A DNA stretch of 64,000 bases. It comes from Brumimicrobium ulvae. Lineage in GTDB: Bacteria > Bacteroidota > Bacteroidia > Flavobacteriales_D > Crocinitomicaceae. Position 1 is the stretch's first letter. Every line of letters starts with the position of its first letter. The position numbers were made by a program, and so were the translations under genes. Below, in pieces: positions 55,701 through 64,000 of the stretch. Under the pieces are notes generated by a model. That model worked only from the letters and a program-made list of their open reading frames with translations, searched no databases and was not told the origin of the DNA. Where the stretch lies: contig NZ_CANNGT010000011.1 of assembly GCF_947504225.1 (NCBI RefSeq), forward strand, positions 62,001-126,000, written 5' to 3'.

Positions 55701-56583
55701 TACAATCGTTAATCCTAGTAAGTGGACAGATGAGGATGACACCAATTCAATGATTCAGCGTGTTATTCACAACTTCACAATTAAAGCAAACGATTTATTA
55801 GGTAACTATAAACGTAAAAAATTCCACATTTCTGTTGGTGATGAATTACCTGCAGGTATCGTGAAATTAGCTAAAGTTTACCTAGCGAAGAAAAGAAAGC
55901 TTAAAGTTGGTGATAAAATGGCTGGTCGTCACGGAAATAAAGGTATTGTGGCAAACATTGTTCGTCAAGAAGATATGCCATTCCTTGATGATGGAACTCC
56001 AGTTGATATTGTGTTGAACCCGTTAGGGGTACCTTCACGTATGAACCTTGGTCAGATTTATGAAACTGTTCTTGGATGGGCAGGTCAGAAATTAAACGTG
56101 AAATTCGCAACGCCTATTTTTGATGGTGCTGAACCTTCAGAGGTAGCTGAATACTGTGATAAAGCAGGAATTCCACATGCGGGTAAGACTTACCTTTATG
56201 ATGGAGGTACTGGAGAACGTTTCCACCAACCAGCAACTGTTGGGGTAATTTACATGTTGAAATTATCACACATGGTTGATGATAAAATGCACTCACGTTC
56301 GATCGGACCATACTCGTTGATTACGCAACAACCACTTGGTGGTAAGGCACTCTTTGGAGGTCAGCGTTTTGGTGAGATGGAGGTATGGGCTCTTGAGGCA
56401 TTCGGGGCATCAAATATCTTACAAGAAATCTTGACTGTTAAATCGGATGATGTTAATGGTAGAGCAAAAGCTTATGAAGCTATTGTAAAAGGTGATAACC
56501 TTCCAAAGCCTGGTATTCCAGAATCATTCAATGTTCTTTTACATGAATTGAGAGGATTAGGTTTAAATATCAAGATGGATTAG
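52771..56583 (+). CDS. rpoB: RNA polymerase beta subunit
   Basis: This 1270-residue protein is full length for the phylum. It opens with [24 protein letters not shown] in the usual form. The rifampicin cluster reads [16 protein letters not shown] (about 470-485) and [21 protein letters not shown], with the Asp, His and Ser positions commonly changed in resistance still wild type. Active-site motifs [17 protein letters not shown] ([17 protein letters not shown]) and [16 protein letters not shown] are present. The start is TTG (52771-52773); no ATG lies at the family N-terminus. rpoC follows after 33 bases. Confidence 0.98.
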   Translation: MATSNNIATRINFASSKSVFEYPDFLDVQLKSFREFFQLETTPENREKEGLFKVFSENFPITDTRNQFVLEFLDYFIDPPRYSIEECIERGLTYSVPLKAKLKLYCTDPEHEDFETIVQDVYLGTIPYMTPKGSFVVNGAERVIVSQLHRSPGVFFGQSRHANGTKLYSARIIPFKGSWIEFATDINNVMYAYIDRKKKLPVTTLFRAIGYESDKDILEIFDLADEVKATKTNLKKVLGRKLAARVLKSWIEDFVDEDTGEVVSIERNEVILDRDTVLDKDNIEEIIDAGTKTIILHKEDVNSADFTIIYNTLQKDTANSEKEAVEVIYRQLRNAEPPDFETARSVFEKLFFSDTRYDLGEVGRFRINKKLKISDEEESRVLTKNDIIKIIKYLIELINSKAEVDDIDHLSNRRVRTVGEQLYSQFGVGLARMARTIRERMNVRDNEVFTPIDLINAKTLSSVINSFFGTNQLSQFMDQTNPLSEVTHKRRFSALGPGGLSRERAGFEVRDVHYTHYGRLCTIETPEGPNIGLISSLCVFAKVNKLGFIETPYRKVVNGKVQLDEEPIYLTAEEEDAKMIAQANAPLNDNGEFIGDMVKAREEGDFPVVEPSEIDLMDVGANQIASIAASSIPFLEHDDANRALMGSNMQRQALPLLKPESPIVGTGIERLVARDSRVLINAEGNGVVEYVDANEIVIKYDLSEEDEIVSFDGNTKTYSLTKFKKTNQGSTMNLKPIVKKGDAVTAGQVLCEGYATQQGELALGQNMKVAFMPWKGYNFEDAIVISERVVREDVFTSVHIDEYSLEVRDTKRGMEELTADIPNVSEEATRDLDENGLIRIGAEVKEGDILIGKITPKGETDPSPEEKLLRAIFGDKAGDVKDASLKAGPSLKGVVINKKLFSRAVKDRKTKAQDKPILENLDAEYEKDLGDLKAILVQKLLVILDGKKSAGVTNNFREEIIKKGSKFSEKALSIIDYTIVNPSKWTDEDDTNSMIQRVIHNFTIKANDLLGNYKRKKFHISVGDELPAGIVKLAKVYLAKKRKLKVGDKMAGRHGNKGIVANIVRQEDMPFLDDGTPVDIVLNPLGVPSRMNLGQIYETVLGWAGQKLNVKFATPIFDGAEPSEVAEYCDKAGIPHAGKTYLYDGGTGERFHQPATVGVIYMLKLSHMVDDKMHSRSIGPYSLITQQPLGGKALFGGQRFGEMEVWALEAFGASNILQEILTVKSDDVNGRAKAYEAIVKGDNLPKPGIPESFNVLLHELRGLGLNIKMD

Positions 56584-56616
56584 TAGTCAAAGTTTAATTG
56601 AAAACACTTGTTTAAA

Positions 56617-59600
56617 ATGGCGTATAAAAAAGATACTCAAAATACGGTGAAAGATTTTAATAAAATCACCATTTCATTGGCTTCTCCAGAACAAATTCTG
56701 GAGCAGTCAAGTGGAGAGGTTTTAAAGCCGGAAACGATAAACTACAGAACTTACAAACCTGAAAGAGATGGTTTGTTCTGTGAGCGTATTTTTGGACCTG
56801 TTAAGGACTATGAATGTCACTGTGGAAAATACAAAAGAATCCGTTATAAAGGAATCGTTTGTGACCGTTGTGGGGTTGAAGTTACAGAGAAAAAAGTACG
56901 TCGTGAACGTATGGGACACATTCAATTGGTTGTTCCTGTTGCACATATCTGGTATTTCAGATCTTTACCAAATAAAATTGGTTACCTTTTAGGTTTACCA
57001 ACTAAAAAATTAGATCAAATTATTTACTACGAAAGATACGTAGTAATTCAAGCTGGTGTTGCGAAAAGTGCGGATGGCGAAGAGTTGGAGGTAATGCAAT
57101 TCCTTACGGAAGAAGAATACCTAGATATCTTAGACGAAATCCCACAGGATAACCAATATCTTGATGACACTGATCCAAATAAATTCATCGCTAAGATGGG
57201 GGCTGAAGCTCTATTTGATTTATTGAAAGGATTAGACCTTCATCAATTATCATTTGACCTTAGACACAAAGCTAACAACGAAACTTCAATGCAGCGTAAA
57301 AACGAAGCATTGAAACGTTTACAAGTGGTTGAAGCAATGCGTGATTCACAGGATAGAATTGAAAATCGTCCAGAATGGATGATCATTAAAGTTGTTCCTG
57401 TTACTCCGCCTGAATTGAGACCTTTGGTGCCGCTCGATGGTGGTCGTTTTGCAACTTCCGACTTAAATGATTTATACAGACGTGTTATTATTCGTAACAA
57501 CCGTTTGAAAAGATTAATTGAAATTAAAGCTCCTGAAGTAATTCTACGTAACGAAAAACGTATGCTTCAAGAATCTGTTGATTCTTTATTTGACAACTCT
57601 AGAAAATCGAGTGCAGTTAAAACTGAATCTAACAGACCTTTAAAATCATTGTCTGACTCATTAAAAGGAAAACAAGGTCGTTTCCGTCAAAACTTGCTAG
57701 GTAAACGTGTTGATTATTCTGCACGTTCTGTAATTTCTGTAGGTCCAGACCTTAAACTTCACGAATGTGGTTTGCCAAAAGATATGGCTGCTGAGCTTTA
57801 CAAGCCATTCGTAATAAGAAAACTAATAGAAAGAGGAGTTGTTAAAACGGTTAAATCTGCAAAGAAAATCGTTGATAAAAAAGAGGCAATTGTTTGGGAT
57901 ATTTTAGAAAACGTGATTAAATCTCACCCTGTTCTATTAAACCGTGCCCCTACGCTTCACCGTTTAGGTATTCAAGCATTCCAACCAAAATTAATCGAAG
58001 GAAAAGCAATTAGTCTACACCCTTTAGTGTGTACTGCATTTAACGCCGATTTTGATGGTGACCAGATGGCGGTGCATTTACCACTTGGTAATGCAGCTAT
58101 TTTAGAAGCGCAAATTTTAATGCTTTCTTCTCACAACATCCTAAACCCTGCTAACGGTGCACCTATTGCTGTACCTTCTCAGGATATGGTTTTAGGTCTT
58201 TACTATATGACCAAGGGTAGAGTTTCTGATGAGGAAAGAACAATGCGTGGGGAAGGAATGACTTTCTATTCTCCTGAAGAAGTTCAAATTGCTTTAAATG
58301 AAGGTCGCGTAGATTTACACGCACATATTAAAGTTAAAACTGAAGTTCTTGATGGAAAAGGAGGGCTAGAACAAAAAATTATCGAAACTACTGTTGGACG
58401 TGTATTGTTCAATGAGATGGTGCCGAAAGAAGTTGGTTACATCAACGATGTTTTAACCAAGAAAGCACTACGTGATATTATTGGAGTAGTATTGAAAATT
58501 TCGGGTACTTCTCGTACTGTTCAATTCCTTGATGATATCAAAACTGTTGGTTTCGATATGGCCTTTAAAGGTGGATTGTCGTTCAACTTGAATGATATCG
58601 TTATTCCAAAAGAAAAAGAAATTTTAGTGGATAAAGCGAAAGCAAATGTCGCAGAGGTTATGGATAACTATAACATGGGACTAATCACTAATAATGAAAG
58701 ATATAACCAAATTATTGATATTTGGACACGTACCAACTCTCGTTTAACGAACACTTTAATGGAACAGTTGAAAGCCGATAAGCAAGGTTTCAACGCCATT
58801 TATATGATGTTTGATTCAGGAGCGCGTGGATCTAAAGAGCAGATTCGTCAGCTTTCTGGAATGCGTGGTCTTATGGCGAAACCTCAGAAATCTGGGGCTT
58901 CTAGTCAAGAGATTATTGAAAACCCAATTCTTTCGAATTTTAAAGAGGGACTTTCAATTCTTGAGTACTTTATTTCAACTCACGGTGCTCGTAAAGGTCT
59001 TGCCGATACAGCATTGAAAACAGCCGATGCTGGTTACTTGACAAGACGTTTAGTGGACGTAGCGCAAGATGTTGTTGTAAATGAAGTAGATTGCGGTACC
59101 TTAAGAGGTATTGTAGCAACTCCATTGAAGAAAAACGATGAAATCGTTGAACCATTATACGACAGAATCGTAGGTAGAAGTGCCGTACATGATGTATATG
59201 ATGATGACGACAACTTAATCGTTGAAGGAGGAGAGTTAATTACTGAAGACGTTGCGAAAGCAATCGATGATGCGGGAATTGACGAAGTAGAAATTCGCTC
59301 TGTATTGACTTGTGAGTTAAGAAGAGGAGTTTGTGCTAAATGTTATGGTCGTAACCTTGCAACAAACCGTGAAGCTCAATTAGGAGATTCAATTGGTGTT
59401 GTTGCTGCGCAGTCGATTGGTGAACCAGGTACTCAGCTTACACTTCGTACATTCCACGTTGGGGGTACTGCCTCTAATATTGCGGATGAAAGCGACTTGA
59501 AAGCTAAAGCAAACGGTAAACTGGAAATCGATGAGTTAAGAACAATTACTAAAGTAGAAAAAGACGGAACGAAAAAAGAAATCGTTGTGGGTCGTTCTGC

Positions 59601-60903
59601 TGAATTGAAAATCATTGATAAGAAAACTGGTTTAGCAGCAATGACGGCTAACGTACCTTATGGTGCTGAAATGGTTACTGAAACAAATGTGGACATCAAA
59701 AAAGGTGATGTAATTTGTAAATGGGACCCTTATAACGCGGTTATTATTTCTGAATACAATGGTATTATCGAATTTGATAATGTTCTTGAAGGTATTACTT
59801 ACCGTGAAGAGGTCGATGAGCAAACTGGATTTACTGAAAAGGTAATTACGGAAACAAGAGATAAAAAGAAAAACCCAACTATTGTCATTAAAAACAAGAA
59901 AGGTGAAGTCTTAAAATCATACCCAATCCCTGTTAATGCTCACGTTTCTGTAAAAGAAGGTGAAGAAATTCAACAAGGATATAGTTTAGTGAAGATTCCT
60001 AGAGTAGGTGGTAAAGGAGGGGATATTACAGGAGGTTTACCTCGTATTACTGAGCTTTTCGAAGCACGTAACCCATCTAACCCTGCTGTAGTTTCTGAAA
60101 TTGACGGTATTGCTAGCTATGGTAAAATCAAACGTGGTAACCGTGAGGTGATCATCGAAGCGAAAACGGGTGAAACTAAGAAGTACTTAGTGCCTCTATC
60201 AAAGCACATCCTTGTTCAAGAAAATGACTTTGTTCGTGCTGGACAATCTCTTTCAGATGGTGCAATAACGCCAAAAGATATTTTGAATATTCAAGGGCCA
60301 ACTGCCGTACAGGAATACCTAGTAAATGAGGTTCAAGAAGTTTACCGTTTACAAGGGGTGAAGATTAACGATAAGCACTTTGAGGTAATTGTTCGCCAAA
60401 TGATGCTGAAAGTTGAAATTGATGATGCAGGAGATACACGTTTCCTTGAAAATCAAGCAGTGCATAAGGCTGATTTCATGGAGGAAAACGACAGAATCTT
60501 TGGTATGAAATACGTTGAAGATGCAGGGGACTCCCAAGAACTTAAAGTAGGACAGATTGTTTCTGCTCGTAGATTGAGGGATGAAAACACGCAGTTGAAA
60601 CGTGAAGATGCTAAGCTTGTTGTTGCTCGTGATGCAGTTGCTGCTACTTCCAAACCGATGTTGCAAGGAATTACACGTTCTTCGCTTCAAACCCAATCAT
60701 TCATTTCTGCAGCTTCCTTCCAGGAAACTACAAAAGTGTTGAACGAAGCAGCTATTTCTGGTAAGGTTGATCACTTGTTAGGACTTAAAGAAAACGTTAT
60801 TGTTGGACATAAAATTCCAGCAGGTACTGGTGTTCGTAAGTTCCAAAATTTACAAGTTGCTTCAACTGAAACTTATGAAGAGGCGACCAATAAAGAAGGA
60901 TAA
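56617..60903 (+). CDS. rpoC: RNA polymerase beta' subunit
   Basis: This 1428-residue protein is full length. It has the N-terminal zinc site [20 protein letters not shown] (about 68-87), the catalytic Mg motif [12 protein letters not shown] (about 478-489), the bridge-helix region with [22 protein letters not shown] (positions 58810-58873) and the second zinc Cys set [16 protein letters not shown] (positions 59311-59358). The frame opens at a TTG three codons earlier, but the ATG at 56617 gives the usual MAYKKD start. A strong terminator follows the stop. Confidence 0.98.
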   Translation: MAYKKDTQNTVKDFNKITISLASPEQILEQSSGEVLKPETINYRTYKPERDGLFCERIFGPVKDYECHCGKYKRIRYKGIVCDRCGVEVTEKKVRRERMGHIQLVVPVAHIWYFRSLPNKIGYLLGLPTKKLDQIIYYERYVVIQAGVAKSADGEELEVMQFLTEEEYLDILDEIPQDNQYLDDTDPNKFIAKMGAEALFDLLKGLDLHQLSFDLRHKANNETSMQRKNEALKRLQVVEAMRDSQDRIENRPEWMIIKVVPVTPPELRPLVPLDGGRFATSDLNDLYRRVIIRNNRLKRLIEIKAPEVILRNEKRMLQESVDSLFDNSRKSSAVKTESNRPLKSLSDSLKGKQGRFRQNLLGKRVDYSARSVISVGPDLKLHECGLPKDMAAELYKPFVIRKLIERGVVKTVKSAKKIVDKKEAIVWDILENVIKSHPVLLNRAPTLHRLGIQAFQPKLIEGKAISLHPLVCTAFNADFDGDQMAVHLPLGNAAILEAQILMLSSHNILNPANGAPIAVPSQDMVLGLYYMTKGRVSDEERTMRGEGMTFYSPEEVQIALNEGRVDLHAHIKVKTEVLDGKGGLEQKIIETTVGRVLFNEMVPKEVGYINDVLTKKALRDIIGVVLKISGTSRTVQFLDDIKTVGFDMAFKGGLSFNLNDIVIPKEKEILVDKAKANVAEVMDNYNMGLITNNERYNQIIDIWTRTNSRLTNTLMEQLKADKQGFNAIYMMFDSGARGSKEQIRQLSGMRGLMAKPQKSGASSQEIIENPILSNFKEGLSILEYFISTHGARKGLADTALKTADAGYLTRRLVDVAQDVVVNEVDCGTLRGIVATPLKKNDEIVEPLYDRIVGRSAVHDVYDDDDNLIVEGGELITEDVAKAIDDAGIDEVEIRSVLTCELRRGVCAKCYGRNLATNREAQLGDSIGVVAAQSIGEPGTQLTLRTFHVGGTASNIADESDLKAKANGKLEIDELRTITKVEKDGTKKEIVVGRSAELKIIDKKTGLAAMTANVPYGAEMVTETNVDIKKGDVICKWDPYNAVIISEYNGIIEFDNVLEGITYREEVDEQTGFTEKVITETRDKKKNPTIVIKNKKGEVLKSYPIPVNAHVSVKEGEEIQQGYSLVKIPRVGGKGGDITGGLPRITELFEARNPSNPAVVSEIDGIASYGKIKRGNREVIIEAKTGETKKYLVPLSKHILVQENDFVRAGQSLSDGAITPKDILNIQGPTAVQEYLVNEVQEVYRLQGVKINDKHFEVIVRQMMLKVEIDDAGDTRFLENQAVHKADFMEENDRIFGMKYVEDAGDSQELKVGQIVSARRLRDENTQLKREDAKLVVARDAVAATSKPMLQGITRSSLQTQSFISAASFQETTKVLNEAAISGKVDHLLGLKENVIVGHKIPAGTGVRKFQNLQVASTETYEEATNKEG

Positions 60904-60924
60904 AACTAACTTCAAATAAATTAT

Positions 60925-60957
60925 AGGCTATCAATTTTATATTGATAGCCTTTTTTT
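60925..60957 (+). terminator. Intrinsic terminator after rpoC
   Basis: An 11-bp perfect stem (AGGCTATCAAT at 60925-60935 with ATTGATAGCCT at 60941-60951) with a 5-base loop is followed by seven Ts. It ends the rpl-rpo operon. Confidence 0.95.
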
Positions 60958-60972
60958 ATTACCTTTATTCTT

Positions 60973-61287
60973 ATGGAAAACAATAACAACAAAGACAATA
61001 AACTAAACATTGAACTGCCCGAAGATATTGCTGACGGAGTATATTCTAACCTCGCTGTAATCACTCATTCACAGTCAGAATTTGTTTGCGATTTTGTTCA
61101 AATCATGCCTGGAATGCCAAAAGCTAAAGTGAGATCGAGGGTTATTATGACACCCGAAAATGCAAAAAGGCTGCTTCATGCATTACAAGACAATATCAGA
61201 AAGTTTGAAGAAAATTTAGGCACTATAAAAGATGGTAATAGTGATTTACCACCAATTAATTTTGGAACACCACCAACCGAAGCTTAA
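60973..61287 (+). CDS. DUF3467 family protein
   Basis: This 104-residue protein of unknown function has the family core DGVYSNLAVITHSQSEFVCDFVQIMPG and AKVRSRVIMTPENAKRLLHALQDNI. It is soluble with a disordered Asn/Lys-rich N-terminus and Pro-rich C-terminus. It begins 15 bases after the rpoC terminator, and a weak TACCTTTA box (60960-60967) lies in between. It is often found beside rpoC in Bacteroidota, which hints at a link to transcription but proves none. Confidence 0.9.
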   Translation: MENNNNKDNKLNIELPEDIADGVYSNLAVITHSQSEFVCDFVQIMPGMPKAKVRSRVIMTPENAKRLLHALQDNIRKFEENLGTIKDGNSDLPPINFGTPPTEA

Positions 61288-61324
61288 AGCGATTTTAATA
61301 TAAAAAAATAAATATACATTTATC

Positions 61325-62728
61325 ATGAGTAAATACGATGTAACTATCATTGGATCCGGACCTGGTGGATACGTAGCCGCAATTAGATGCGCACAATTAG
61401 GACTGAAAACTGCAATTATTGAGAAATACAATACACTTGGAGGAACTTGCTTAAACGTTGGATGTATCCCGTCTAAAGCACTCTTAGACTCAAGTGAGCA
61501 TTATCATAATGCCGAAAACTCTTTCGAAGAGCATGGAATTAACCTGAAAGATCTTAAGCCTGACTTTAAGAAGATGGTTGAGCGTAAGAATAAAGTGGTC
61601 GACCAAACTTGTAAAGGGATTGATTTCCTTATGGATAAAAACAAAATCGATGTTCATCATGGAGTAGGTTCTTTCGTTGATAAAAACACTGTAAAAGTGA
61701 TTGATGATAAAGGAAAAGAAAAGGAACTGAAAACAGATAAAGTAATCATCGCTACTGGATCTAAACCAAATTTCTTTAAAGGAATGGAGCCAGATAAAAA
61801 ACGTATCATTACTTCTACAGAAGCTCTTTCTTTAAACGAAATCCCTAAATCAATGATTGTTATTGGTGGAGGTGTTATTGGTCTTGAATTAGGTTCTGTT
61901 TATGCTCGTCTTGGAACTAAAGTTGAAGTAGTTGAATTCGCCGATTCTATTATCCCTACTATGGATGTAACTATGGGAAAGGAACTTACCCGTGTGCTTA
62001 AAAAGTTGAAAATGAAATTCAACATGAAGCATAAAGTTCAAAATGTTGAAAATACAGGGAAAGGTGTAAAGGTTACTGCATTGGATAATAAAGATAAAGA
62101 GGTTACTTTTGAAGCAGACTACTGTCTTGTTGCTGTGGGAAGAAAACCATATACTGAAGGTTTAGGCCTTGAAAATGTAGGAATCAAAACAACAGATAGA
62201 GGACAAATTGATGTCAATGAAAATCTTCAAACTGCAGTTGATAACATTTATGCAATTGGAGATGTTGTTCGAGGTGCAATGCTTGCACATAAAGCTGAAG
62301 AAGAAGGTACTTTTGTTGCTGAAAAAATTGCAGGACAAATACCTCATATTAATTACAACCTCATTCCTGGAGTGGTTTATACTTGGCCAGAGGTGGCATC
62401 AGTTGGTAAAACTGAACAAGAAATTAAAGCTTCTGGTATAGAATATAAAGTGGGTTCATTCCCCATGAAAGCACTAGGTAGATCTAGGGCTTCTGGAGAT
62501 ATCCAAGGGTTGGTTAAAATCATCACCAATAAAGAAACTGATGAGATTTTAGGTTTTCATATGATTGGCGCGAGAGCTGCCGATTTGATAATGGAAGGTG
62601 TTGTAGCTATGGAGTACAGAGCGTCCGCTGAAGACCTAGTGCGTATGTCTCACCCTCATCCTACTTATTCCGAAGCAATTCGTGAAGCAGCAATGGATGC
62701 AACAGGTGATAGACCAATTCACGTTTAG
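61325..62728 (+). CDS. lpdA: Dihydrolipoyl dehydrogenase (E3)
   Basis: E3 reoxidises the lipoyl groups of 2-oxoglutarate and pyruvate dehydrogenase complexes. The 467-residue flavoprotein has the FAD motif IIGSGPGGYVAAI (about 8-20), the redox disulphide GGTCLNVGCIPSKAL (about 38-52), the NAD motif VIGGGVIGLELGSVYARLG and the C-terminal His-Glu pair in HPHPTYSEAI. All catalytic residues are present. The start is ATG at 61325. The E1 gene sucA at the left edge encodes a likely partner. A strong terminator follows. Confidence 0.97.
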   Translation: MSKYDVTIIGSGPGGYVAAIRCAQLGLKTAIIEKYNTLGGTCLNVGCIPSKALLDSSEHYHNAENSFEEHGINLKDLKPDFKKMVERKNKVVDQTCKGIDFLMDKNKIDVHHGVGSFVDKNTVKVIDDKGKEKELKTDKVIIATGSKPNFFKGMEPDKKRIITSTEALSLNEIPKSMIVIGGGVIGLELGSVYARLGTKVEVVEFADSIIPTMDVTMGKELTRVLKKLKMKFNMKHKVQNVENTGKGVKVTALDNKDKEVTFEADYCLVAVGRKPYTEGLGLENVGIKTTDRGQIDVNENLQTAVDNIYAIGDVVRGAMLAHKAEEEGTFVAEKIAGQIPHINYNLIPGVVYTWPEVASVGKTEQEIKASGIEYKVGSFPMKALGRSRASGDIQGLVKIITNKETDEILGFHMIGARAADLIMEGVVAMEYRASAEDLVRMSHPHPTYSEAIREAAMDATGDRPIHV

Positions 62729-62749
62729 AAATAAAAATCAAAATAATAT

Positions 62750-62785
62750 CAATGCCTCAAGTCATATCCTTGAGGCATTGTTTTT
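62750..62785 (+). terminator. Intrinsic terminator after lpdA
   Basis: A 12-bp perfect stem (CAATGCCTCAAG at 62750-62761 with CTTGAGGCATTG at 62769-62780) with a 7-base loop is followed by TTTTT. The glycosyltransferase ATG is 10 bases downstream. Confidence 0.95.
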
Positions 62786-62795
62786 CTAAATTAAA

Positions 62796-63905
62796 ATGTC
62801 AACTAATAAATGCCATATTGCTTATTTCTGTGCCTCCAAAAGTTGGGGTGGTCTTGAAATGAATCAACTGCGAAATGCGCAATGGATGAGTCAAAGAGGA
62901 CATAAAGTCTTGATGATTGTACAGGAAAATAGCAAAATTCACCAAGAAGCAATAAATTCTAAATTGTCTATTGCTTTTGTGAATCAACACCGAAAATACT
63001 ACGATGTTCTTAATGCAGTGCGGCTTTTTAGAATCCTTAAAAAACATAATGTTTCTCATCTTATCGTTAGAGATCCAAAGGACCTAAGTCTTACTGCTAT
63101 GGTGAAATCCTGGCGTAAAGAAAAACTGTTTTTAGCTTACTTTATGGAAATGCAAATTGGAATCCCAAAAAGAGATCTGTTGCATACACAAAGGTATAAA
63201 AAAATTGATTTGTGGTCTTGTCCACTCCCTTGGTTGAAAAATCAAGTTGTCGAACTAACAAATTTCCCTGAAGAAAGAACAGTGATCATTCCTTCAGGCT
63301 TAGAATTAGAAAAGTATTTTAACGCTGTTGATCGACACACTGCTAAAGAATTACTTCAGCTGAACCCTTCTAATGACTACATCGGCCTCGTCGGGCGATT
63401 TGACATTCAAAAAGGACAGCTACTACTCCTTAATGCTTTCAATCAAATCAAAACTAGTATTCAACATGATCTTGTGTTTTTAGGAGAATCTACACATGGA
63501 GAACAGGACGATTACTTAATGGAACTAAAGCGTTTTGTTAAGTATAATAATTTAGAAGATCGAGTCCACTTTAGACCGTTTAGAAAAGATGTTGAAACCT
63601 TTTATGCTGCAATCGACGTTTTTGTGATGGCAACAAAAGCAGAAACTTTTGGAATGGTAACCATTGAAGCAATGGCTTCTGGATGTAGAGTAGTGGGTAG
63701 CAATAAAGGGGGGACTGTCGAAATTCTTAACCATGGTGCTTACGGAACTCTCTTCGAATCTGAAGATGTAAATGATTTGGCTAATAATTTATTAAATTCG
63801 ATACATGACACTGATTTTGAACCGAAAAAAATTATGGAAGCGTCAAAAAAATACGATGCAAATCAGGTATGCGAACTTGTAGAGGAAGCTTTGTCGTGTA
63901 AATAA
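62796..63905 (+). CDS. Glycosyltransferase family 4 protein
   Basis: This 369-residue protein has the GT-B fold. The N-terminal domain opens CHIAYFCASKSWGGLEMNQLRNA, with the Gly-rich acceptor loop. The donor domain has YIGLVGRFDIQKGQLLLLNAF (about 195-215) and the family E-x7-E motif in KAETFGMVTIEAMASGCRVVGSNKGGTVEI (split about 287-316). It is a retaining enzyme using a nucleotide sugar. The acceptor is unknown, with lipopolysaccharide or O-glycan the usual possibilities. It has no signal peptide and so is cytoplasmic or peripheral. It starts directly after the lpdA terminator. The sequence after its stop holds a decayed REP-like hairpin and no gene. Confidence 0.9.
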   Translation: MSTNKCHIAYFCASKSWGGLEMNQLRNAQWMSQRGHKVLMIVQENSKIHQEAINSKLSIAFVNQHRKYYDVLNAVRLFRILKKHNVSHLIVRDPKDLSLTAMVKSWRKEKLFLAYFMEMQIGIPKRDLLHTQRYKKIDLWSCPLPWLKNQVVELTNFPEERTVIIPSGLELEKYFNAVDRHTAKELLQLNPSNDYIGLVGRFDIQKGQLLLLNAFNQIKTSIQHDLVFLGESTHGEQDDYLMELKRFVKYNNLEDRVHFRPFRKDVETFYAAIDVFVMATKAETFGMVTIEAMASGCRVVGSNKGGTVEILNHGAYGTLFESEDVNDLANNLLNSIHDTDFEPKKIMEASKKYDANQVCELVEEALSCK

Positions 63906-63947
63906 AATTATCTGATGGTAAAAGCACCAAATCAAAACTGAATTCGT

Positions 63948-63966
63948 TATCCCAATGGAATGAAAT
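63948..63966 (+). repeat. Possible decayed REP-like element near the right edge
   Basis: TTATCCCAATGGAATGAAAT matches the repeat pattern AATCCC-GAA-GGGATGAAAT at most positions, with the stem partly lost. It lies 42 bases after the glycosyltransferase stop, in the last stretch of the window. Confidence 0.4.
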
Positions 63967-64000
63967 CTATTACAGGTATAAAATTATTTGTTTTCGCACT

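Overview
The window comes from a low-GC member of the Bacteroidota, most likely a flavobacterium (order Flavobacteriales). The evidence is as follows. There are type IX secretion (T9SS) substrates with both type A and type B C-terminal sorting domains and a PorP/SprF protein. There are Bacteroidota families of unknown function (DUF2480, DUF2851, DUF3467). Promoters have the form TTG-N19-TAnnTTTG. Genes lack recognisable Shine-Dalgarno sequences, and the core run tRNA-tuf-trnW-secE-nusG-rplKAJL-rpoBC is present. No species can be named from the sequence alone.

Layout. Positions 1-2821 hold the 5' part of sucA (running off the left edge), a small unknown gene and a divergent aspartate kinase. 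Positions 2822-4267 are the most unusual stretch: a lone IS200/IS605-type Y1 transposase (RAYT-like) inside arrays of short 5-bp-stem/3-nt-loop hairpins arranged like REP/BIME elements. Positions 4268-15897 are mostly cell-surface genes on the minus strand: a D-2-hydroxyacid dehydrogenase, an operon of a small T9SS type A protein, an outer-membrane barrel and a collagen-like protein with a self-cleaving S74 C-terminus, and then a 2267-residue PKD-repeat adhesin. Positions 16133-24965 hold uvrC, a DUF2480 gene, the menaquinone pair menA-menC, a 7TM sensor/SpoIIE phosphatase, an M28 peptidase and a small membrane protein.

Positions 25153-29729 hold a HYR-containing T9SS type B protein, its PorP/SprF partner and a GAF/HisKA_2 protein whose ATPase domain looks dead. 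Positions 29809-35100 carry lipid and nucleotide housekeeping: a PlsC-like acyltransferase, PAP2, obg, adk, hpt and divergent purK. Positions 35174-45067 hold a 1436-residue propeller/PAS/SpoIIE sensor, a tightly overlapping DUF2851-PspC-RmlD-like trio, an AGCS amino-acid symporter with an unusual periplasmic N-terminus, and a ComEA-like helix-hairpin-helix protein. Positions 45170-47519 hold an acyl-CoA dehydrogenase, rpsU and xerC. From 47763 onward lies the translation/transcription superoperon (four tRNAs, tuf, tRNA-Trp, secE, nusG, rplK, rplA, rplJ, rplL, rpoB, rpoC), followed by a DUF3467 gene, lpd and a family 4 glycosyltransferase.

Working relationships. sucA and lpd encode E1 and E3 of the 2-oxoglutarate dehydrogenase complex from opposite ends of the window. 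menA and menC serve menaquinone synthesis. Three large secreted proteins and one PorP/SprF protein point to a T9SS-dependent adhesive surface. Two SpoIIE phosphatases and one degenerate sensor kinase suggest partner-switching or phospho-signalling, with targets not visible here. The best candidate for an under-described system is the REP-like hairpin array with its Y1 transposase. Next are the degenerate GAF/HisKA_2 protein, the collagen/S74 surface operon and the symporter with an extra periplasmic domain.
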